Under the pieces are notes generated by a model. It had not been told where the DNA came from and did not search any database. It worked only from the letters and a program-made list of their open reading frames with translations. The translations under genes were made by a program, and so were the position numbers. DNA of 64,000 nt from Ruminococcaceae bacterium R-25 (GTDB lineage: Bacteria; Bacillota; Clostridia; Saccharofermentanales; Saccharofermentanaceae), in assembly GCA_003149065.1 (NCBI GenBank), contig QGFZ01000004.1, positions 37,548 to 101,547 on the forward strand, in the 5' to 3' direction. Of the stretch, positions 1 through 8,363 are shown piece after piece. How positions within the stretch are numbered: the first letter of the stretch is position 1; every line of letters begins with the position of its first letter.

Positions 1-1
1 C

Positions 2-388
2 TGCATCAAAGGCTTTAACTCAGCCGAGCGCTGCCATTTAGGCGTCAGACAGATGCCCGTAACACCTAAAGGAGACCTTTATCCCTGCACGTCTTTTATC
101 GGAGATGAGAAATACCTCCTGGGAAATGTTTTCGAAGGCCTCAATAATGAGAAAGTAATTGAGCTCGCTAAAAAGGCTTCAACGCCTGAGACGTGCATCG
201 GCTGCGATCTTGTTAAGCGCTGCACCAATTCATGCGGCTGCGCCAACAGGATGAACACAGGGGACGAAAACAAGGTATCGCCTCTGCAGTGCACATACGA
301 AAGAATGCTGATAGAGGTCAGCGATGCTTTAGGCGAAGAGTTGTTCCAGATCGATCCTGAGAGATTTAAAAAGTATTTCGCAAGATAA
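2..388 (+). CDS. Radical SAM/SPASM domain protein, C-terminal part (5' end outside window)
   Basis: The reading frame is open from base 2, so this is the 3' end of a longer gene; ATG at 53 is internal. The visible part looks like a SPASM auxiliary iron-sulfur domain. It has GDLYPC followed by a Gly-rich segment, then CIGC, a Cys after four residues, SCGC, and a last Cys before the C-terminal helix. In radical SAM enzymes of this type such Cys ligate extra [4Fe-4S] clusters, and many act on peptides or proteins. The catalytic CxxxCxxC core is missing here, so the substrate cannot be named. It ends 1 bp before the stop of the convergent lipoprotein gene, leaving no room for a terminator. Confidence 0.75.
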   Translation, partial: CIKGFNSAERCHLGVRQMPVTPKGDLYPCTSFIGDEKYLLGNVFEGLNNEKVIELAKKASTPETCIGCDLVKRCTNSCGCANRMNTGDENKVSPLQCTYERMLIEVSDALGEELFQIDPERFKKYFAR

Positions 389-389
389 T

Positions 390-1118
390 TTACGGGCTTG
401 TTGTAAAGCCTGTGATCTTCCATTCAATATTATCAGTCTGTCTTAGTATGACATAAAACGATGTGCTTGTTTCTCCAACCAGCGCGGAATCTTTAGAAGG
501 TTCCATATCAACAGTAACAAACACATAGGCTTCCAGATCGTTATTATCCTTGTATTTGTAGGTAATGTCCTGGTAGGATGTGAGTTTTGCGGAGATCATT
601 CCGTAAACGTCATTTTCATGGAAAAATTCATTGCTGCAGTTCATAGTGCAGAACTTTTTCATTGACTGGTAATCCGGAGTCGCAAAAGAAGTGAAAAAGT
701 CCAGGATCACTGCGCCGATCTCAGCGCTGTCATCATGGCTGTATATAAGGCTCTTTTCAACGCCGTCAATATAGATCTTGGATATTTTGCCATCTTCTCC
801 AAACATGAAACGGGCAATGGAGCCATCTTCCATATTCCATGAGTAGTATTTGCCGTCGGTATAGCTCTGATAGGAACCTAATTCGATCTGCAGATCATCT
901 AATGTATAGTTCCTGCTTACGTTGGTTAAGTATTCCCTGGTCACCGGCATAAAAGTTTCAGAAACTATGGCCACATCGCCGTCAATTTGAGGTTCGGCAG
1001 TAGTAGATGTTATTTCACCTGCGATCTGGCAGCTTGTCATGAGTACAGTCGAAGCAACAAGAGCTGCAGCGGCAGCGTATGCGGGAACATTTGAATTGTG
1101 CTTTTGTTCTATCTTCAT
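390..1118 (-). CDS. Putative lipoprotein, unknown function
   Basis: The 242-residue product has a short N-terminal hydrophobic stretch ending in LMTSC, a plausible lipobox, so it is probably anchored outside the membrane. The C-terminal half (residues about 125-242) has alternating strands and helices of NTF2-like character (DFFTSFATPDYQSMKKFC), reminiscent of small clostridial lipoproteins such as DUF5104. I do not assign a function. The start has a good AAGGAG site and a TATAAT-like element about 20 bp further upstream, so it may have its own promoter although it follows the GH3 gene by 56 bp. Confidence 0.65.
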   Translation of the reverse strand: MKIEQKHNSNVPAYAAAAALVASTVLMTSCQIAGEITSTTAEPQIDGDVAIVSETFMPVTREYLTNVSRNYTLDDLQIELGSYQSYTDGKYYSWNMEDGSIARFMFGEDGKISKIYIDGVEKSLIYSHDDSAEIGAVILDFFTSFATPDYQSMKKFCTMNCSNEFFHENDVYGMISAKLTSYQDITYKYKDNNDLEAYVFVTVDMEPSKDSALVGETSTSFYVILRQTDNIEWKITGFTTSP

Positions 1119-1174
1119 GGCCGTACTCCTTTCCTCTCTATATTATATCCGCTGCAGGAAATAACAGATATTAC

Positions 1175-3040
1175 TTAATTGTCTTTAAGAGCGCTCCAGC
1201 CGACATCCTTCCAGCACTTGCCTGTGCCGATCTGAGCTACTGATGAATAGTAGGGCATGGGAAGAGTGCCCGTCATGGGGACTTTCTTTGTAAGTACGTC
1301 AGCGACTGCGTTGCCGCCTTCGGTACCAGGCAGATACAGCATGATGCATGAATCCCATTCATCGAGATACTGATCGACGATAACATTTCTTCCTGCTGCA
1401 ATGAGCGTAACGACAGGCTTTCCGGACTGTGCTGCGAGCCTTATTGAATCTGCATTTCCGGGAAGTCCCATATTGCCTGTGAGTGACAGGTCATCTGTAT
1501 CACCGTACCATTCGGCATAGGGCTTTTCGCCGATGCAGAGGAGCACGATATCGCAGGAACCGATCTGGTTTTGGTCAGTTACGATCTCAAAGCCGCCTTC
1601 TTTAGCTGCTGCGGTGAGAGCTTCAACGATAGAGCTTCCTTCAGACCTGAAATGGTTTGCGCCAATATTCATGTCTCTGATAGTTTTGTCGGTCTCTCCC
1701 TGCCACCAGTTGGTCCAGCCGCCGCAGAGAACACCGATATCGTCTGCTGCAGGTCCTGTAACGAATACTTTCATGCCGGGCTTTATGTACATGTTTTCGC
1801 CGGCTTTAAGAGGCACGAAGGACTCGGCAGCGAGCTTTCTTGCTACTTCATGAGATCTCTGGCTTCCGAATTCATAGGAGGGATTGATCTTTTCGAGATA
1901 GGGATCGTCGAAAAGACCTGCTTCTTTTTTGACCGTTAAGATCCTGATAACTGCGTCGTTTATTCTGTCTTCGCTGATCTTGCCTTCCTTGACGCCTTCT
2001 ACAATGAATCTCATGGCATTGGCATGTTCGGTCTCGGTCATGAGCATGTCGACACCTGCATTTACGCAGAGGATAACGTTCTCTTTGTAATTGGCGCCGG
2101 AGCAGTTCATGACGGAATCCCAGTCTGTAAGAACGATGCCCTTAAAGCCCATGTCATTCTTGAGATAACTGATGTATTTTTCGTTCTCGTGCATCTTCGT
2201 GCCGTTCAGGGAAGAATGCGAGAGCATTATGACCTTAACGCCTTCGTCGATCAGTGCCTGATAGATAGAGAGCTGTTCCTTGATCTGATCTTCGGTAAGC
2301 TTTGAATCGCCCCTGTCGAGAGGTGTGCTCTCGCCTGTACCGTAAGATATCATGCCGTCGCCGAAGAAGTGCTTCGGGCATGCCAGGACCCCTTCTGACA
2401 TAAGGCCCTTTGTATATGCAACGGCGAGCTCTTTTACGATCTTATAGTCTGAAGAATAGGATTCATAAGTCCTTCCCCATCTGGGATCATTTGCGGTAGC
2501 AACGCAGGGCGAGAAGTTTAACATCATGCGCGTTTGTGCGACGTCGCTTCCTGCGAGCTTTCCGTATTCTTCGGTAAGTGCTGTATCGCGGGCTGCGCCT
2601 ATATTTATGTTATGCGGGAAAATGACGCATCCTGATGCAAAGTTTACTCCGTGAACGCTGTCGTTGCCGTAGATGAATGGGATAGGAGCTTCGTTCTGAA
2701 GAGCATTTGTCTGATAATCGGTAACTGTCTTTTTCCACTCCTCTGCCGTGGGCATCGGGAAGTCATCTTTTCTCGAGAGTATCGATCCGTAATCCGTGAC
2801 CCTCATCTCGGAGGCATCGACGTTATATATCGTAGGCTGCATCATCTGTGCGGCCTTCTGTTCCAATGTCAGAGTCTTGCAGATCTCTTCCGGAGTCATC
2901 GGTGAATAATCGACAGCAGGTTTATTAGTCACCTCGCTGCTCTCGGTCATTGGGGCAAATACACTGCCCTTATCTATGCATGCTGTTGAAGCCGTAACTG
3001 ACAGGATCAAAAGTCCTGCGATCAATCTTTTTGCTTTCAT
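1175..3040 (-). CDS. Glycoside hydrolase family 3 lipoprotein (beta-glucosidase-like)
   Basis: A secreted exo-acting beta-glycosidase, most likely a beta-glucosidase. The open frame continues upstream to 3250, but the start at 3040 has GGGAAGG just before it and begins a signal peptide (MKAKRLIAGLLILSVTASTAC) with a lipobox Cys. That gives a 621-residue lipoprotein. GH3 landmarks: GNDSVHG, the KHF motif in CPKHFFGDG, and the nucleophile Asp in GIVLTDWDS. The C-terminal alpha/beta sandwich domain contains VFVTGPAADDIG. It probably releases glucose from plant cell-wall oligosaccharides, and shares the direction of the lipoprotein gene at 390-1118. Sugar specificity is not visible from sequence. 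Confidence 0.9.
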   Translation of the reverse strand: MKAKRLIAGLLILSVTASTACIDKGSVFAPMTESSEVTNKPAVDYSPMTPEEICKTLTLEQKAAQMMQPTIYNVDASEMRVTDYGSILSRKDDFPMPTAEEWKKTVTDYQTNALQNEAPIPFIYGNDSVHGVNFASGCVIFPHNINIGAARDTALTEEYGKLAGSDVAQTRMMLNFSPCVATANDPRWGRTYESYSSDYKIVKELAVAYTKGLMSEGVLACPKHFFGDGMISYGTGESTPLDRGDSKLTEDQIKEQLSIYQALIDEGVKVIMLSHSSLNGTKMHENEKYISYLKNDMGFKGIVLTDWDSVMNCSGANYKENVILCVNAGVDMLMTETEHANAMRFIVEGVKEGKISEDRINDAVIRILTVKKEAGLFDDPYLEKINPSYEFGSQRSHEVARKLAAESFVPLKAGENMYIKPGMKVFVTGPAADDIGVLCGGWTNWWQGETDKTIRDMNIGANHFRSEGSSIVEALTAAAKEGGFEIVTDQNQIGSCDIVLLCIGEKPYAEWYGDTDDLSLTGNMGLPGNADSIRLAAQSGKPVVTLIAAGRNVIVDQYLDEWDSCIMLYLPGTEGGNAVADVLTKKVPMTGTLPMPYYSSVAQIGTGKCWKDVGWSALKDN

Positions 3041-3080
3041 AATTCCTTCCCGCCAAAAACAGTCAAATATACTTTGATAT

Positions 3081-3116
3081 TTTACATTACCATTTAATTT
3101 TTTACATTGGCACCTG
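3081..3116 (+). promoter_or_regulatory. LytTR-type direct-repeat operator upstream of the lipoprotein/ABC operon
   Basis: Two direct repeats, TTTACATTAC at 3081 and TTTACATTGG at 3101, start exactly 20 bp apart, followed by CACCTG. The same 36-bp block with one mismatch precedes agrB at 10481. Two direct repeats about two helical turns apart upstream of -10 are the known arrangement of AgrA/ComE LytTR sites. A LytTR regulator is encoded at 8363, and it is inferred to bind here. Confidence 0.7.
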
Positions 3117-3136
3117 GGTTTCGTGTTTTTTATTGA

Positions 3137-3159
3137 ATTCAAGTTATGGCTTTTATATA
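3137..3159 (+). promoter_or_regulatory. Putative activated promoter of the lipoprotein/ABC operon
   Basis: A -10-like TATATA at 3154-3159 lies 53 bp after the start of the second LytTR repeat; the matching element before agrB lies 52 bp after its repeat. The -35 region (TTGAAT, 15 bp spacing) is weak, as expected of a promoter that needs an activator. Confidence 0.5.
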
Positions 3160-3270
3160 GTTCACGTAATTTACTTGCAAAGGGGGTTGAAAGCCTAGGA
3201 GACATTACAATCACATACCTTCCCCAAGGTGCTACAAGCATAGATAACAAAACTAATAGGAGTACGAAAA

Positions 3271-3978
3271 ACGAAGAAATTTATCGCAACTTTATGCCTT
3301 GGCTGTGTTATTGCATCAAGCTTCACAGCCTGCAGGCAGGATACTGAATTATATAATGCTCTGTCTGCTTCGTCAGACGGACCTGTTTCGGAATCAACGG
3401 AGCATATTGTAAATACCGACGATACGAGAGTAATGGTCGATCCGTTTGAAGAGATGAAAAAACAGGCATCGGATATTACACCGGTCGGGAGCAGCGCTGC
3501 ATTTTCAGATCCCACAACTTCACTCGAACACACTGTAAGAGTGATGTCAGTAAGTTACGGAAAAAGTCTTAATGAGATCAGTGTAAGCACCGGCAACATA
3601 GAAGAATACTTATTCGAAAAGGGTGACATCGAATCTTCCGGTGAGGCCAGGCAGGGTTATAAGTTCATGGTTATTAACTGTGAAGTTACAAGAACCAAAG
3701 GACTTTCCGAAAAAATACCTGCAGACGATGAAAGAAACAGGTTTGCCATTGCCGATCCATGCATCCTGAACAGTGACTTTAAACCTTGTGATGCTGTTGA
3801 GGCAGGCCTGGTTCAACCGGATGAGACCAGAATATCCGGTGGAATTTATTCCATCAGGATTCCTGAAACAGGTAAGACGATCGAATGCAAAATGATTTTT
3901 CTGATCAAAGAAGATGAAAAACCGGCTGTTCTGTCCTCTACCTGGTTTGATACGAAACTTTTCTCTCTTTACACATGA
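3271..3978 (+). CDS. Lipoprotein with apparent ACG start (first of two paralogues)
   Basis: The protein closely resembles the lipoprotein at 4579: shared blocks include ELYNALSASS, NTDDTR, DPF, SLEH and VSYG. Homology runs right through the signal peptide (KKFIATLCLGCVIASSFTAC), but no ATG, GTG or TTG lies in frame between the stop at 3241 and that peptide. An ACG at 3271 sits where the paralogue has ATG and is 8 bp from AGGAG. Either ACG is used as a rare start or the start codon is mutated. The next standard start is ATG 3433, which would lose the signal and lipobox. The family resembles the DUF5027 lipoproteins (from memory, tentative). It is the first gene of the LytTR-box operon. Confidence 0.65.
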   Translation, partial: TKKFIATLCLGCVIASSFTACRQDTELYNALSASSDGPVSESTEHIVNTDDTRVMVDPFEEMKKQASDITPVGSSAAFSDPTTSLEHTVRVMSVSYGKSLNEISVSTGNIEEYLFEKGDIESSGEARQGYKFMVINCEVTRTKGLSEKIPADDERNRFAIADPCILNSDFKPCDAVEAGLVQPDETRISGGIYSIRIPETGKTIECKMIFLIKEDEKPAVLSSTWFDTKLFSLYT

Positions 3979-4001
3979 AGAGTGTTTTTCCAACAAACGT
4001 T

Positions 4002-4037
4002 TTGTCTGCAGCCGTGCTCTGGCACTGCTGCAGACAA
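4002..4037 (+). other. 11-bp perfect hairpin between operon genes
   Basis: TTGTCTGCAGC (4002-4012) pairs perfectly with GCTGCAGACAA (4027-4037) around a 14-nt loop. There is no T-run after it, so it is unlikely to be a simple terminator. It may be a processing or stabilising element that sets different levels for the secreted protein just downstream. Confidence 0.6.
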
Positions 4038-4108
4038 GACAATTGGGTTGGCATGGCCGGATCACGATCTGTCAAAAAGATTCAAATTTAAAGAGGAGTG
4101 AAATTCAG

Positions 4109-4570
4109 ATGAAGAAAATTATTGCAACAATGCTTTCAGCAGTTGCTACCGTAGTTTGTTTTACGGCAGTTCCGTTATCAGCAAACAATAACAGCGATGT
4201 GGATTTTTCATTTACGCTGCCTGCATATTACTACTATAAAACGACAACAGAAGGTGAGTATAAGGAAGATACTTCTCCCACGTATGTTCATTTTTATGAC
4301 CATTCATCCTGGGCAGTAGGAGAGTATGGTGTCCAGTTTTCAGTTCATGGAGGAAACAGCGTATACAAAGTTTCCGAGAACTGCACATGCGGAGGAACAT
4401 CCTGCATTATCTATCCTGATTCACACAGACGCATTCATCAGAATGTTAAGGAATGGGGATATTCATATGCATTTCTTGGTACCAGTGCACCTAACAGTTT
4501 AGTTGCAGGAAAAACAATTTACGGCCAGTGGAGCCCTGATTCTACAGGAAGTTCTCCCTTTGCTAATTAA
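4109..4570 (+). CDS. Small secreted protein, DUF2712-like
   Basis: The start at 4109 follows a strong AAGAGGAG site. The 153-residue product has a classical signal peptide (MKKIIATMLSAVATVVCFTA, cleavage likely after PLSA). The mature part is about 128 residues with Tyr-rich strands, three Cys (CTCGGTSC) and an ending close to GQWSPDS. The pattern (D-F-S-F-T near the N-terminus, W-x-P-D near the C-terminus) recalls DUF2712 secreted proteins, which often neighbour ABC transporters; this is from memory. It lies between two paralogous lipoproteins and ahead of an ABC system under quorum control. An antimicrobial or signalling effector is an inference, not shown. Confidence 0.65.
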   Translation: MKKIIATMLSAVATVVCFTAVPLSANNNSDVDFSFTLPAYYYYKTTTEGEYKEDTSPTYVHFYDHSSWAVGEYGVQFSVHGGNSVYKVSENCTCGGTSCIIYPDSHRRIHQNVKEWGYSYAFLGTSAPNSLVAGKTIYGQWSPDSTGSSPFAN

Positions 4571-4578
4571 CCGTTGAT

Positions 4579-5316
4579 ATGAAGAAGAGCTTACATATTT
4601 TGGCGGTCTTTGTCTGCGGGTGTATTGCTGCATCCTGCGTTACATCATGCCGCCGGAATTCTGAATTATATAATGCACTGTCGGCTTCGTCGGAAAATAC
4701 TTCTGCAGAGGTTTCCGCTACGGATCCGACAGAGCATGTAATTAATACAGATGATACGAGGATTGCAGTTGATCCTTTCGATGACATCAGAAATGCGGCT
4801 TCAGATATTACGTCTTTTGGAGACAGTGCGTCTTTTTTAGACCCGGAAACATCACTTGAACACAGTGTACGTGTTTTGTCCGTGAGTTACGGAACGAGTC
4901 TTAATGAGATCGGCATTGAAGCCTCATCCATGAAAGATTATTTATTTGAAGCCGGATTCATCGGTCCCGACGGAACGGCATTGCAGGGAAGAAAATACAT
5001 GGTAATAACATGTGAGATTACTAAAACTCACAGTATTTCAAGCGATATCCCGGATAATGACCCTAGGAATCACTTTTCACTGACGAATTCCTGCATTTTA
5101 AACAGCAGACTTGAACCGTGTGATGCAATGATGGCAGGTTTTGTCCAGCCGAGTGAATCTCAGATGCCGGATAGAAAATCCATGTTTTTCATTAGGATCC
5201 CGTCTGAGGGAATGACTATTGAATGCAAAGCCGTTTATTTGATAAAAGCTGACGAAGAGCCGGCTGTTTTGTCTGTTACTTTGTTTGATCCGAAACTGCT
5301 TTCTTTAAACGGGTAA
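4579..5316 (+). CDS. Lipoprotein, paralogue of the 3271 gene
   Basis: A 245-residue lipoprotein: signal peptide MKKSLHILAVFVCGCIAASC with a lipobox Cys at VTSC or AASC. It shares most blocks with the product of 3271-3978 (ELYNALSASS, NTDDTRIAVDPF, ITSFGDSASF, SLEHSVRVLSVSYG, ending in FDPKLLSLNG). The gene begins 8 bp after the secreted-protein stop without a clear Shine-Dalgarno site, so it is probably translated by coupling. The pair looks like a gene duplication that enclosed the secreted-protein gene. Possible roles are immunity, chaperoning of the secreted protein, or a partner of the ABC transporter; none is demonstrated. Confidence 0.75.
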   Translation: MKKSLHILAVFVCGCIAASCVTSCRRNSELYNALSASSENTSAEVSATDPTEHVINTDDTRIAVDPFDDIRNAASDITSFGDSASFLDPETSLEHSVRVLSVSYGTSLNEIGIEASSMKDYLFEAGFIGPDGTALQGRKYMVITCEITKTHSISSDIPDNDPRNHFSLTNSCILNSRLEPCDAMMAGFVQPSESQMPDRKSMFFIRIPSEGMTIECKAVYLIKADEEPAVLSVTLFDPKLLSLNG

Positions 5317-5322
5317 TTTTTG

Positions 5323-6135
5323 ATGAGAATTGAATTGCGCAAGGCTTTTTCCGGCTGGAAGTTTGTAGTTACATTTTTGATACTTTGCATTATTTCAGCC
5401 GGTTCAGCGTTATATGTAATCACCGGCAGTTTTCGTGATGTTTTTCATGCAGGAGAAAACCCGATGCTGGGAGTAACTTCTGTATATAAGTACTGGATGG
5501 GGAATGATTGGGATTCATGGTTTTCATCCTTGTATTTCTTTTTGTTCCCCATAGCTGCCGTTATGCCGGCAGGTCTCTCGCTGTATAAGGAGAAGAAGAC
5601 GAATTATACGGCGCAGATGCTTATCAGGGAAAACAAAAACGTCTACTATCTCCACAAGTACTTAGCGGCGTTTATTTCCGGAGGCGTTATTGTATGTCTA
5701 CCGGTAATTATGAATATTATGGTAGTCGCATTGAGATTTCCTTTCAGAACACCGGATCTGAACTACGATATCTATTACAAGATACAGCCGTTTTCTTTTG
5801 CTTCAGGGCTCTTTTACACACGCCCGTGGCTGTATCTGATATTGCGTCTTGCAGTTATCTTTTTATATGCGGGATTATGTGCGGTATTAAGCACGTCGGT
5901 TTCTTTCATCTGCAGGAACAGATACATTATCGTTTTTACTCCGCAGATCCTGTTTATGGTAGTCAACTTCTGTAACATGGCCTTTCAGATACCGTATGAA
6001 TTGTCTCCGATTAAATTCTTAGGCGCAGGAAACACATATATTGTTGCTTCTTCTGTTGTCTTTGGAGAAGCAGCATTGCTTATTGCCGTGTCTCTGACAT
6101 TGTTTGTTTTCGGGAGAAAACGGGATGTTCTGTAA
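5323..6135 (+). CDS. ABC-2-type permease, first subunit
   Basis: A 270-residue integral membrane protein with about six hydrophobic segments (first at residues 12-34) and a cytoplasmic loop LYKEKKTNYTAQMLIR near residue 95 typical of ABC-2 permeases. A TTG immediately before the ATG could also serve as start. It overlaps the next permease gene by 11 bp and is followed by an ATPase gene, so it very likely forms a heterodimeric exporter or immunity transporter with those two. Substrate unknown. Confidence 0.75.
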   Translation: MRIELRKAFSGWKFVVTFLILCIISAGSALYVITGSFRDVFHAGENPMLGVTSVYKYWMGNDWDSWFSSLYFFLFPIAAVMPAGLSLYKEKKTNYTAQMLIRENKNVYYLHKYLAAFISGGVIVCLPVIMNIMVVALRFPFRTPDLNYDIYYKIQPFSFASGLFYTRPWLYLILRLAVIFLYAGLCAVLSTSVSFICRNRYIIVFTPQILFMVVNFCNMAFQIPYELSPIKFLGAGNTYIVASSVVFGEAALLIAVSLTLFVFGRKRDVL

Positions 6136-6994
6136 GATCTTGGGATACGACATAAAAAGAGGAATACTTAACAGCTATAAAGGACACATTCTGACTGTCC
6201 TTTTAAGCATTTTTATCTGCATCAGTTTTGCCTGTGAATACACCAAGTTTTATGAACTCAAATCAGCTCATTATCTTGATATTCTTTTCTTTGCATTTGC
6301 GGGCAGCCCGAAATTTGTACCGGGCAAAGACATGCAGTTTGTTTTCCCACTGTTCTGGGCAACGATATTTCTTCTGCCCTTATATCTTTCTTCGTACTAT
6401 CCTTTCTACGACCTGATAGGATACGGCAAAACGATACTGATCCAGTCGGGGAGCAGATATAAATGGTGGCTGTCTAAAACCATCTGGTGCATATTGAGGA
6501 TCGCTGCGTATTTTTTGGCCATCTATCTTGTGGCACTGGTATTCTGCCTTGTTATGGGGATTCCTGTTAAATACAGTGTAACGGAAAACGCCCACAGCAT
6601 GGTGATAAACAGCTGCTACAAAGCGGATGTTTATGCTCCCGGAGAATATGCCTTGCTGGATTTTAACGGCCAGATGGGCATTCTGTTCCTGTTGGCACCT
6701 GTTATTGTTTTATCCGTGCTCTCGATACTTCAGATGACGATATCATTGCTGTCCACACCGGTTTACGGATTCCTCTTATCGGCAGTGATACTGGTCTCTT
6801 CCACTTATTACCTTCATCCGCTGTTCATCGGCAATTACCTGATGGTATTAAGAAGCGACCGGCTTTTCTCAGGCGGTGTAAATGAGGTAACAGGATCAGC
6901 AATATCGCTGCTTCTGATAATTTTCGTGACCGTAATAAACCTGATGGTTTTTAAGAAATACGACATCCTGGCAAATGTATTCAAGGACGAATAG
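6125..6994 (+). CDS. ABC-2-type permease, second subunit
   Basis: A 289-residue membrane protein with about six transmembrane segments. The ATG at 6125 is preferred over the upstream TTG at 6104 because GGGAG lies 8 bp before it and the product begins MFCKILGYDIKRG. It overlaps the preceding permease gene, and the ATPase start is 11 bp downstream. It shows only weak resemblance to the first permease, so the two probably form a heterodimer. Confidence 0.75.
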   Translation: MFCKILGYDIKRGILNSYKGHILTVLLSIFICISFACEYTKFYELKSAHYLDILFFAFAGSPKFVPGKDMQFVFPLFWATIFLLPLYLSSYYPFYDLIGYGKTILIQSGSRYKWWLSKTIWCILRIAAYFLAIYLVALVFCLVMGIPVKYSVTENAHSMVINSCYKADVYAPGEYALLDFNGQMGILFLLAPVIVLSVLSILQMTISLLSTPVYGFLLSAVILVSSTYYLHPLFIGNYLMVLRSDRLFSGGVNEVTGSAISLLLIIFVTVINLMVFKKYDILANVFKDE

Positions 6995-7005
6995 GAAGGC
7001 ATTAC

Positions 7006-7671
7006 ATGGACCACAAAATCGAATTAAAAAACATAACCAAGCAGATAAGGAAAAACACTGTATTAGACAATGTTTCCTGTTCATTCACGTCGGGCGAAGT
7101 AACCGGACTCGTAGGAGTTAACGGATCCGGCAAGACTATGCTCATGAGGATCATCACGGGACTTTGCGTTCCGACTGAGGGCGAAGCCCTGATCGACGGG
7201 AAAAAGCTCCATAAGGATATTTCTTTTCCCTCAAGCTGCGGAATGCTTCTGGAGACCCCGGCTTTTATTGATTCTTTCACAGGTTTCGAAAATCTGAAGA
7301 TGATCGCATCGATCAAGAAGAAAGTCAGCGACAGCGATATCAGGGAGTGCATCAAAAAGGTCGGCTTGAATCCTGACGACAATAAGAAATACCGCAAGTA
7401 TTCATTGGGAATGAAGCAGCGTTTGGGAATTGCCGGAGCGATTCTCGAAAAGCCTGACATAGTCATTCTGGACGAGCCTACTAACGCTTTGGACGTAGAC
7501 GGTGTCGAGCTTGTAAAAGAGATAATCAGGGAACAAAAAGAGAGAAATGCAGTCGTGATCGTAGCGAGCCATGATGCAGGAATAATAAAAGAATTAGCAG
7601 ATACCGTATATGTGATGAAAGAAGGACGCTTATCTGTGATGGCTGACAAGATGGAGAAAGACAATGAATAA
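7006..7671 (+). CDS. ABC transporter ATP-binding protein
   Basis: A 221-residue single-domain ATPase. Walker A GVNGSGKT is near residue 38, the signature YSLGMKQR near 132, Walker B DIVILDEP near 150 and the switch His in ASHD near 188. This subclass (bacitracin/lantibiotic-type ABC-2 ATPases) energises export or self-protection. It should power the two permeases encoded just upstream, and it overlaps the next gene by 8 bp. Confidence 0.9.
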   Translation: MDHKIELKNITKQIRKNTVLDNVSCSFTSGEVTGLVGVNGSGKTMLMRIITGLCVPTEGEALIDGKKLHKDISFPSSCGMLLETPAFIDSFTGFENLKMIASIKKKVSDSDIRECIKKVGLNPDDNKKYRKYSLGMKQRLGIAGAILEKPDIVILDEPTNALDVDGVELVKEIIREQKERNAVVIVASHDAGIIKELADTVYVMKEGRLSVMADKMEKDNE

Positions 7672-8272
7672 GCGCAAAGTGATCCTGATAACAGCGGGCG
7701 TTGCTTTCGTTTTATGGCTCGCTGCCGTGATCAGAATAAATATTACAAGTGAACATCAGCAGATAAAGGTCTATGAGATCGGCGACGTGGTCTCATACGG
7801 ACAGAATTACTATGAAGGAAGTTACGAGATAATCAACGGTTATAAAGCACAGGTGTTATCCGGAAACATATACAGATATGAAGACTACCTGTCATTGATG
7901 GATATTCCCGGACAGAAAGGTTCTCACCAGCAGTATGTATACGATCTGGAGATATGTTTTTATAACGAAGACCTGGACAGTGAACGCGGAGTAAATCTTA
8001 TTTCCACGTATCTCGCTTCAGCTGATGACCGTCTGGCGATCAATACCGAACTCCTTTCCCAGATCTATCCTCAGTTAGGTGACTCTCCTACTGAATTCAG
8101 GATAAGACCGGGAACGTCAATGGTGATGCATATTCCTTTCCAGATGGAATATATCTCGGCTCTTTATGTCGGTGATGAAGAGAAGTTTCTTAAGGGAAAT
8201 GAGTTCTATTTAAACGTTACTCAATATCCGGAAAAACAGCTGGTCAGGATACCGGCTGCAAAGAATAAATAA
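7664..8272 (+). CDS. Membrane-anchored protein of the ABC operon, unknown
   Basis: The 202-residue product has one N-terminal transmembrane segment (VILITAGVAFVLWLAAVI) with a short cytoplasmic start, followed by a roughly 175-residue extracellular domain rich in Tyr and beta-type sequence (YNEDLDSERGVNLISTYLA). It starts inside the ATPase gene and is therefore translationally coupled. It recalls the DUF5028 proteins found beside such transporters (tentative). It probably works with the ABC exporter or the lipoproteins at the outer face of the membrane. Confidence 0.6.
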   Translation: MNKRKVILITAGVAFVLWLAAVIRINITSEHQQIKVYEIGDVVSYGQNYYEGSYEIINGYKAQVLSGNIYRYEDYLSLMDIPGQKGSHQQYVYDLEICFYNEDLDSERGVNLISTYLASADDRLAINTELLSQIYPQLGDSPTEFRIRPGTSMVMHIPFQMEYISALYVGDEEKFLKGNEFYLNVTQYPEKQLVRIPAAKNK

Positions 8273-8291
8273 AGGCATATCCGGAATGCCT
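8273..8291 (+). other. Short hairpin after the ABC genes
   Basis: AGGCAT (8273-8278) pairs with ATGCCT (8286-8291) around a 7-nt loop, without a T-run. It may be a partial stop between the ABC genes and the two-component genes; most transcripts could read through. Confidence 0.3.
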
Positions 8292-8315
8292 GAAGCTATA
8301 TGAAAGGAGCCTCAA

Positions 8316-8363
8316 ATGAGTTTGATATATAGGCTTAAGGTCTTTTTTCAAGAGGATGATTAA
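8316..8363 (+). CDS. Possible 15-residue leader peptide coupled to the LytTR regulator
   Basis: AAAGGAG is followed 6 bp later by ATG and a 15-codon frame, MSLIYRLKVFFQEDD. Its stop overlaps the next start as TAATG at 8361-8365. The strong ribosome site and the exact stop-start overlap suggest termination-reinitiation into the regulator gene. It may be only a translational booster, with the peptide itself having no role. Confidence 0.4.
   Translation: MSLIYRLKVFFQEDD

Noticed and set aside
7002..7664. 220-codon minus-strand frame opposite the ABC ATPase
   Set aside because: Shadow frame; the plus strand encodes all ATPase motifs.
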